From Setophaga petechia (taxonomy: Eukaryota > Chordata > Aves > Passeriformes > Parulidae), in assembly GCA_024362935.1 (NCBI GenBank), contig JANCRA010000008.1, positions 29,754,557 through 29,818,556 on the forward strand: 64,000 nt of DNA, read 5' to 3'. Numbering within the stretch: position 1 is the first letter of the stretch; every line of letters begins with the position of its first letter. The notes under the pieces are model-generated. The model did no database searches, was not told the DNA's origin, and was given only the letters and a program-made list of their open reading frames with translations. Positions 55,779 to 64,000 of the stretch are shown in pieces. A program made the position numbers and the translations under genes.

Positions 55779-56645
55779 TTTGAAAAGACTGAAGAATCTG
55801 ATTGTTTTGTTACAGCTTTCTTCATCCCATCACAACATGATTCCCCAGAAGATTTCACTATCAACGATGCACTAGCAATGATGTTCTGTTTGTGTCCTGA
55901 AAAGTGGCACATCTCAGAGATGCTGCAACATGTCACTGGCTTGGTGTTTGTAAAAGGCTCCACAGCAGCCAGACAAGCCAAGGGCTTTAGGAGGCAGAAT
56001 GTCACTGTAGGGGCAGCTACTCCTGTGGCAACCTGGAGAGCACTGTTCCGTGAAGCTGTTAAAGATGCAGCAATCATTGATCTGGACCTGCAGTGGATCT
56101 CCCGAAATAGCCTGGTACTGACTATCCTACTGGAAAAGGGAATAGCTCAGCCAAAAGCCTGCAAGCATCTGGCACCAACATGCCTCCACATGTCGTGAAT
56201 GCCTGCTAGCAAAGCTTCATATGGCCATTATCCTATGAAAGGTTCATTTGCATATCTGTGCCACTTGGGAAGTGAATATTGTTTATATCAGCCAAGAGCT
56301 GATGACAAAAAAGGGAACGTCTGCCTGGGACATGGTGTGCTTTCAGAAACCGAAGTGTATTGGTCTGCCAGCACATTGCCATGAGACATGGCAAACAGCT
56401 TCATGATTGGAACACAGGAATGGCACCACAGCCAAAGCCATAACTGGCCAGTCTCAGACATCAACACAACATTGTACATGCCTAAAACAGGGTCTCCGCC
56501 TGGCTGCAGCACAAGGTGGGAAGGTGTCTGGAAGAAAAAAACCACAAAGAACAGCCCCAAGCTGCTGCAGCCCAGCTGTAGGAAAACTGGACTTGTCACC
56601 ACTGCCAGCTGGGGAGATGGTGCAGAATATGAATCTCAGATCTAA
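55779..56645 (+). pseudogene. Unassigned broken open frame (retrocopy or decayed element?)
   Basis: One plus-strand frame is open from just after a TAG at 55776-55778 to a TAA at 56643-56645, broken only by TGA at 56196-56198 and TGA at 56382-56384. That makes about 289 codons with two stops. By base composition I would expect roughly 12-15. The translation includes CLCPEKWHISEMLQHVTGLV and ATPVATWRALFREAVKDAAI. I recognise no domain, signal peptide or membrane segment. It could be a degraded retrocopy, a piece of an unrecognised transposable element, or chance in a locally GC-richer block. The antisense frame is also unusually open at 55775-56077 and 56288-56602, which weakens the coding argument. 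I give it no function. Confidence 0.2.
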
Positions 56646-58414
56646 AAGCACATTGACCTCTACACTGACCTCAGAGCCTACTGCACCTGTCAAGAGCTAC
56701 TCCTATCACAGGGTAAACTACGTCCTGGTGACTCAGAGAGCACATATGGCGCCTTTAGAAGGAAACAGGGACACGACAGCTTCTTCAAAAGCATATGTTC
56801 ACCTTTCTCCCACGCCTACGCAGAAGCACAAGGTGCAGAACATGTTCCACGCACACATCATCGTCACAGCCACAGCAGAACACAGTCTGCTCCCAGGAGG
56901 GGCAGGGGGGTTGCAAACATTGAGCCCTTAGGCAAATCTCAAAACTCTGCAGTGTCTTCATCTGTTGTGCCCATGCTGAAGCTGTGCTCAGGCTGAAACC
57001 AACTAGTTTTTGCTTGCTTTGGGCTGGCTCTTTGGCTGGGTCTGGGGCACCAGTTCCAACCCTCAAGCAAACAGCTGCTGGGGAAAAAGGGGATAAGGAA
57101 CAACTCCAGGCAACATTTTTCTAACATTTGTTTGCTCTTAGAGGCATATCAAACACAAACTTTCATTTGCTTTCTCAAGACTTATAGAGAAAAGCAGGTA
57201 CTACTTTTTTTCACACAACTTCTCTTATTGGTTCAGAGACCACATTTTGGTGTCTTACAGATGACCAGTCAACCCCACCACCACCGTAACAGAAGAAGAC
57301 TCCGAGACCAACAGCACAACCTTGCAAGCCCTTCTTTGCTTTTGGAGAACCTCTTTTAGCCACATTATAGTGAGTAAATTGTGGAGAAGCAAGGAGATGC
57401 TTCCAGGTTGTTTTGCTTTTTTTAAAGATCTTTCTGGATAACCTGGTTAACCACAAGTCACTGCACTGCTTAGTAACTCAACAGAGTACAATATCCCCTC
57501 CTACATTATGCAAAAGGACAAGCTGAACAGCAACTGCACATTCCTCTAGACTTTAAAAAAATCAATTATTTGTTTGTTTTTAAATCTGTAAAATCCTGTG
57601 GAGACTTTTGCCTCTCTGCTGATTTTGTGGGCAAGGACAGCTGGAAAGCGTTTCCAGCATCTGCTACGTCTGTGGGGAGGCTTTCCACACAGAGTGTCAG
57701 TCCCTCTCCTGACGTGGCTGGAAAGGCTCTCACCAAATCACAGGAGTCACTCACCAGCCTCCTCTGTTTTTACTGAATCAATAAAAGAAATTCTCACCAC
57801 TGTGATTGACTGATACTTTGATGGTGCTGCAAAGATGCAGGAGGCATAAAATCAGCTGCTGCACAGACACCCCAAGCATATGCCACAAGTACCTTCTGTC
57901 TTGGGTTGCAGCTACCCTGTTATTTTAGAACTGGACTTATCCCTTAGCAGCAAGTGCTAATTGCTCCACACCGGGCTGTGATGCTGAGGTCTCTGCAACT
58001 TGTCACTGCAGAACAGAATGATATTAGAAAAATCAATTTATGACTTAAATAAGGAAAGAACAAAAGAGTCCAAAGACAAGATACTACACTCTGTCACAAA
58101 TATCCAAAAGACAGCATCATGAGCCTTAAATGCTTCAAACAAGAGAGTTTTGGCTTGTTTCAAAACAAAACAAAAATAAAGAAAATTATTTGCCAGCACT
58201 TTAAATAAAACAGTTTGGTTTGTTAGGTACTCCCAGACAAACACAAATAAATAAAAAGAGTTCAAAACCAGTAATAAATACCTCTGCATTGGTAGAAATA
58301 TTGTAGCCCTGGGGAAGAGGCAATAAGTTCAATGAAAGGAAGAGTACGGCTGCCATAAAAAGGACATTTAATTACAGCAGGATCCCTTAAACTGGAAAAG
58401 AAATCCATGAGCAG

Positions 58415-58760
58415 GGAATATGCTAGAGGTCTATAAAATCACGACTAACAAGGAGACAGTGAAAAACAACTAATCCTTTTCTTTTCTAATATAATAACAA
58501 GGAGGCATTAAATGTTCCAAACACACAAGAGATGCATCTTCTTATTGGCACAGACTTACCCTGAGGATTACCAACTAATCACAGGGGAAATTATGCGTTT
58601 GCATGGATTCAAAAAGCAATTAGACAAACCCATGGAAGGAAAAGGAAATTCATCAATAGCTAATAAGCACCAGGGCTCTTCCTCTGGTTGAAGATGTTCC
58701 TGAAACATAAGTCACTGGCATCTGGGAGAGTTTGATCATATGATCCACTGTGATGATCCA
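58415..58760 (+). repeat. Ancient CR1/L3-like LINE fragment, sense
   Basis: Degraded but ordered matches to the 3' end of an old CR1-type LINE: GAGGTCTATAAAATCACGA, then TGGATTCAAAAAGCAATTAG, ACAAACCCATGGAAGGAAAA, CATCAATAGCTAATAAGCAC and GGCATCTGGGAGAG. Divergence is much higher than in the other copies. Its 3' end abuts the next, oppositely oriented CR1. Confidence 0.75.
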
Positions 58761-58768
58761 TCACTTAA

Positions 58769-59040
58769 AAATCATAAAATCATAAAGTGATTTGGGTTGG
58801 AGGGGACCTTAAAGTTCGTCACTCCCACATCCAAAGCCACATCCAGCCTTGCCTTGAACGATTCCAGGAATGGGTCGTGTAAAACTTCTTTGGGCAACCT
58901 GTTCCTGCATCTCACCAGGCTCACAGTAAAGAAATTGTTCCTAATATTTCATCTAATCTACCCTATAATCCAAATCACAGCTGCTATCAGGAGGTGTCTG
59001 AGACTTCATTAGCTTAAAATCCTCCCAGGGCATCCACATG
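58769..59040 (-). repeat. CR1 LINE 3' fragment, antisense
   Basis: It starts with the reversed CR1 terminus (ATCATAAAATCATAAAGTGA, then TTTGGGTTGGAGGGGACCTT) and continues CCAGCCTTGCCTTGAACGAT and GTAAAGAAATTGTTCCTAAT. The terminal 8-mer microsatellite is duplicated, as in typical CR1 ends. The right edge is approximate. It lies tail-to-tail with the older sense fragment on its left. Confidence 0.9.
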
Positions 59041-60189
59041 GTTAGACAGCCTTTCAGAATAAAAAAAGAAACAGACAACAAAATAGACAGAAATTTAGGT
59101 CCCATTTTACACTTCAACAAGGTAAAGCAAAAAGATTAAGATTTTCTTACATCCTCTTCAGACTGAGTTGTTGGGGTGAGGGACAATGTTGGGGTGAGCA
59201 GACAGTAGGATCCTGTGTGATTAGGAGGTGCTCACTGCTTTTTGAAGTTTACAGTTTCCCTACTGCAGGATAAAAATGGAAGAATGCTTTCAAAATTCAT
59301 GTTTCATGAGAAATGCTTTTCACTGGAACAGTGCATTTGAACAACTCAGAGGAGACAGAATACCTGCGTTTGAACATATTTGTAATTTATTTTGAATTTT
59401 TGGGTATACATGACAGGTGCTGCAAATACACACTTATCCTTTTTCTTGTATTGCCACCTGGTGGTCCTGGGCATGTGGAAACAAGCAACTCACTGACTTG
59501 TCAGTGAAATGACCACGGTTCAGGCACTTAAAATAGCATACATTGCTTTTCCTCTGACAGAGATGTTAAGCAATTTTTTAAATCTAGAATTTTAGGGGCG
59601 AGGAGCTGTTTTGGGTTTACAACCAATATAACAGTGCCTGTGTCAGCTCTCAATTATCTAAACAGATGGCTGCAATGGCCACCCTAAGTCACAGGGAAAC
59701 AGATGGAAATTCAGAGATGGATTGCAGCTCTGGACACCTACCTGGGCTGAGTGCCTTGCTCTCCGGGGCCAAGCACCCCTCACCCAAATGGTGGCAGGAG
59801 ATGGAGGGAGCTTCCAGCCAGAGCCAAACCATCTTTCCTCTGCCCTTTCCACCTTACCAGAGGTGGAAGCATGAATATTTAACTAGTATGCCAGGAGCTC
59901 TTTTGTTCCCAGAGGCAGTGTGCTGTGTGGCCAGAGTTCCTGTCTGGTGGGGATGCTGGAATACACTGCACAGGGAGTATGGGGAAGTTCCCAGCTCTGC
60001 AAACACACATTAAAATCTGCAGCTCTATCTTGGGATTGCATCACGACCACACACAGGCAAGTACATGCAAAGAAGTAGTGTAGGAAAATATATGATAAGG
60101 TTAAAGAAAATAGAGTTATAGATTTGAATTCCTAGGACAGGAAATTGTACCACAGACTTTAGACACTTAGTCTATTGTAGAGACCGTGG
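59041..60189. other. Intergenic, nothing recognised
   Basis: AT-rich spacer with no repeat, RNA gene or protein homology that I can name. The 115-codon plus-strand frame at 59666-60013 has no recognisable family. Confidence 0.75.
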
Positions 60190-60695
60190 GCACCTGTCCA
60201 GTTTGGGGTTTTCCCAACACAGGAAAGATGATGTTAAACTGGAGCAAGTGTAGCAGAGGGCCACTAAGGTAGAGGGAGCTGGATCAGGTGCCCTGTGGAG
60301 GAAGGTGGAGGGATGGCCCAGGTTTAGCCCATTAGGGGAAGAGAAGGCTTTGCAGGTACTTGGTAGCAGCCTTCTGATGCTAAGAAGGAGACTGTGAAGA
60401 AGATGGAGCCCACAATGAAGCTCTCCACAATGAAGAAACGAAGGAAGGTAAGAGAGGGCATAAACAAAACAAGAGAGGTTCAGAACAGAGAAAAGTAGAA
60501 GAAAAGCTTTCACCATGAAGGCAGTAAGCAGTTAAACACTGCAGTCTCCATCTTCTGAGATTTTCAAGACCAGACCAGCAAAAGTTCTGAGCAGCCTGGT
60601 GTGATTTCACAGTTCACCCTGCCTGGAGCAGGTTGGAAGAGACTTCCTGAGCTCCCTTCCAATTTTAAAAATCACATGATCCTATTGCTCTGTGA
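60190..60695 (+). repeat. Old CR1 LINE fragment, sense
   Basis: Ordered matches to the end of CR1 ORF2 and its 3' region: GTCCAGTTTGGGGTTTTCCC, then GAGGGCCACTAAGG, GAAGATGGAGCCCACAATGA, TTTTCAAGACCAGACCAGC and GGTTGGAAGAGACTTCCTGA. Several internal stretches are unalignable by eye, so it is an old, indel-rich relic. It ends near a degenerate GATCCTATTG-type terminus. The small minus-strand frames here are reverse readings of this repeat. Confidence 0.78.
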
Positions 60696-63600
60696 AAAAC
60701 AATGTTTTTATTACAGCTTTGAGCTAGCAATTTTCAGTACTACTAATCTTTTAAGCACTTAAATGCACTTTTAAGCAATTCATAGGAATTGCAGAATTTC
60801 ACATCAGAGACATAACTCCTGGTTTGAGCTATGACAATACCTTTTACTTGATAAAACACACCAATTTTCTTTTTGATGGGTAGAAAAAGCTGAAGCTGCC
60901 ATTTGTCTAGTAGCAGCTAAGCAAAACCAACATTTCTACCTTTTTATTAGCTTTAATGGCCTACATCCCATGCACCTATAAGTACAGGGGCAGTCTGTCA
61001 GCCTGGATCAATGCTCACCAACTGTAAAGGGGCTCCCACTTCAACTATTCCCAATGGACTTAGTGACCTGGGGCAGTTACTGGAGGCACAGCAATGTCTG
61101 TGATATAAACAGACAGTGTGCACACACCAAAGAAGCAGCAGTTTGACCAGAACACCCACAGGAGGCTTCGACACCACATTTTAGCACCTGTTGAAGTCAG
61201 AGCCACCCTGAAGACCTACCCAGGGCAACCTACAGGAATCTCAGGAGCTTCCCTGCACTGCAGAGAGAGAATCATGTGTCGCAGCTCAGCTAGGTGCTCT
61301 CTGTGGACAGTGGTGAAAACTTGTAGCATCCAGAGAACTGAATATAGGACTGCCTGCCATGTCAAAGGAAAAAACTTGGAACAGCAGGAAGATCCTACAC
61401 TGTAAAAAGTGTGTCTGTGGAGTACAGATATTCTCTCAGAGAGGCACATCTTTATATGATAACTCACAGGAAGGAGACTCTCCGAGATTATGAAAAAGAG
61501 AGACAAACAGAACGATTGCTTTATCTTGAAAAGCACTTGGAAAGCTTCCCTTGGGGAGACTGCAGTCAATTCATTTTTGCAGAGGAGAAAAGTTCCCCCC
61601 ACTGGCAGGTAGACAGCTTATGCTTCAGCAAAGGAGGAGGGCACACTGCTCACACATATGCCAGTAATTTGTTGTCAGGGAGAAAGGAGGTAATGCTGCT
61701 GGACAGGCTGTGTAAACACCAAAAGCCCAAAACCTAGCAAAGGAAGAATCAGAGACACAGGAGGCTGAATGGAAAATACCAAGAGGATGTTATACTTGAT
61801 ACACTTGAATTCTCCCAGGATCATGTATTAGAAAGCATTGGATTATTTTACAAGAACAACAGGAAGAGATAAAAGGCTGTTGAGAAAACAAGGATTGCTT
61901 GCAGGAGTATTTAGGGGCCTGCAGGAATAGAGAAGGGACCAAGAAGGCAAATTGTAGAAATTGTCCTTTCTTAAAAGAGGGAGTGAATAAAGAGAGAAAA
62001 GTCCTTAGAAAAAAAGGACTATGAGGCAGGACAAAATCAGTGTTAGCAGAAGCTTTTGAGGCAAGGGGAACAGCTCCTCTGCAGTTTAAAAAAAATCTGT
62101 TTGCTGCATCCTTTGTTATTTCAACTGTGATCTGCTGGAGTCTGTACAAGGGTGACACCACTGTAACACAGCAATTACCTTGGGCACAACACCTCCCCTC
62201 ATCTGTGCAGCTGTAATGTCAGCTGACTCCTGCAAACACCAATTACATGAAGCAGCTCTCCTTGTGGACTTAAGTCCAGGGCACATCTGGTTGGAAGAGC
62301 TACCCCAGGACACTGGAGCTAGTCCCATTATTATGGTACAGCATTGGGATTTGTCATATGCTATACCCTAAATTCCCTCCAGAAAGAGAGAAAGGTAATT
62401 TCTAGCTTTATTATTGCATTACAGCATAGGATGCATTGCTGCAGAACATAAAATGACAATGTTTGGATATTGAACACAAACCCCTCAAATACAGTCACTA
62501 GAGCCTGTCACACAAGGTGGCAGTGAGAGCTGTGCTTGAGCCAGAGTACCAGGGGCTGGCAAAGGGAGCCCATAGCCTCCCCCAGCGCCCCACAGCAAAC
62601 ACAGAAGCAGGATGAGGGAAATCTGGTGGTTGACATAGGAAAAAAAGGCAGTTCCTGGCTGGGGGAGAAAAGTGTCTCTGAAAGGATATCCCACAACTGT
62701 ATGAGGGTGTGCCAGTGCACAGGGCAAAATGGGAATGCTTGGAGGGTCAAGGGCTGGGCATGTCACAGGGTAAACACACTGCCCTGCCCTGCTGCCTCAA
62801 AACTACCACTGCAGAGCCTGATAAGGACTGCTGATAAAAGAGCAGTAGAGGGGCATTGCTGAACTGTGCTCAACAACTCCCACCTCCACCAGCTTTCAGT
62901 GCACAAAAGGCAAATTCTGATTTTTGTCCTGTCAGTGATTTTTGCCTCATCTTTTGTACAGCTCCAGATGCTCCTTAAAACAGAGCAAGTAATATTTTTG
63001 CTTCCAATTTCAGTTATTTTAAAGTTTCCTTATTTTTAACAGCCACTTCTTTAAAGTGAGATTTGAGTCTAAATGAGGACACAGCTGCTTCCTCCTCTTC
63101 CCTCATCTCTGCATTAGCTGCAGTTGGCAGTGAGCCTTGGAGCATTCTCATTTCTTCACATTAAATATTTTGGAAAACAGAGATTAGTCAGAGTTACCAA
63201 AGTGATGTTTTCAATAGCTCAGAGTTCAATAATTGACTTAAGCCTTGAAATTTTCAACTGCCTCTAGTTACTTCTGAAGTCTCAGCCCACAAGAGAAACA
63301 GCAGGATAGCACTTTTTTTAAGGCTTAACATGATGCATAACCTGCTCCTTCTTTGCCATTTCATAAGCAAAGGAATTAACACAATCAATACCTTGGCAGC
63401 AGTGTTTAGGGAGCTTGCCACGTGGAGCCCAGGTAGGAGTTCCTCAAGCTGAAGGTCAGCATCCCACATCCTCCCAGTTTACACAACAGCTTGTTTTGCC
63501 CTCCTCATCCACCAGACACCACAGCATGCTCACCTCTAATGTCAGTGTAAGCATGGCTTGTTGGTGCAACACAGAATTGAGGATACCTACACCAGCATCC

Positions 63601-64000
63601 TGGACTGAAAGATTTAAGATTGCTTTGGACAATCTCAATAATGATTTGATTCTGGTTACAAACAGCAAGACCCATGCCATTTCTTGCTTGCTTTGTCACC
63701 TACACCTCTACTGTAAGACAAAACAATCCTCCTCCTTTAGGCCTGATTACATAAAACAGTTTGTTCACATCTTTGACCACAAAGTCTCTTCAAATTTAGC
63801 ATAAAGCCAGTAAATCGTGATAATGTGCATCCAAAATCTTCATGGGATGGCTTTACCTCAAATATATCAAAAGGTAAAAAAATGTTCTTTTCAAAACTTC
63901 AGTTTATCCCATCAATTTTCTCAACTCCATTTTCTGTGGCACTGTACAACAAGCAGAGAATTTCAGAGTGCCAGGTACATTGATAGCAGCTCATTCCATA
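60696..64000. other. Intergenic to window end, no gene recognised
   Basis: No homology is visible on either strand. Frames such as 61216-61602 (minus, 128 codons), 61790-62161 (minus) and 63415-63804 (plus) have unremarkable composition and no identifiable domains. I see no CpG island or first exon of a neighbouring gene, so the next gene begins beyond this window. Confidence 0.7.

Larger units (their letters stand above)
50901..58414. other. Intergenic, several unexplained open frames
   Basis: No host gene is recognised. A polypurine mirror repeat lies at 51664-51690. Frames at 51436-52122 (plus, 228 codons), 55779-56645 (plus, two in-frame stops) and 56407-56931 (plus, 174 codons) are longer than typical chance frames here but show no family I know. 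AT-rich spacer separates them. Confidence 0.65.

Overview
This window looks like bird nuclear DNA. It is AT-rich vertebrate sequence with long introns and many 5'-truncated CR1 LINE fragments, the dominant avian interspersed repeat. I see no prokaryotic-style gene packing. The one gene I can identify is the 3' end of GABBR2 (GABA-B receptor subunit 2) on the plus strand. The window opens inside one of its introns and holds its last five coding exons (3071-3295, 9604-9786, 11733-11862, 20246-20363, 27297-27462). All five have AG/GT splice borders. They join in phase to 822 nt, giving 273 residues plus a TAG stop.

These exons encode the end of TM5, intracellular loop 3, TM6, TM7 and the whole cytoplasmic tail. 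The tail carries the coiled coil that pairs with GABBR1, the AMPK-type serine cluster, the PKA-type RRLS site and the tyrosine bound by KCTD auxiliary subunits. An AT-rich 3' UTR of about 2.3 kb follows, with three AATAAA signals at 29688-29779. A perfect AT-rich inverted repeat lies just past the presumed poly(A) site.

From about 29.8 kb to 64 kb I recognise no host gene. This is presumably the spacer downstream of GABBR2. It holds at least six clear CR1 fragments in both orientations, including a roughly 2.4 kb minus-strand copy at 39.78-42.14 kb whose reverse transcriptase is clearly dead. Simple repeats and several open frames of unknown origin make up the rest. The oddest open stretch is 55.78-56.65 kb, a plus-strand frame with only two stops in about 289 codons that I cannot assign to a family.

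I found no convincing new biological system. The points worth checking are a poison-exon-like block in the GABBR2 intron near 17.4 kb, the divergent exon C/D linker of the receptor tail, the unexplained frame near 56 kb, a polypurine mirror repeat at 51.67 kb, and a tail-to-tail CR1 pair at 58.4-59.0 kb.
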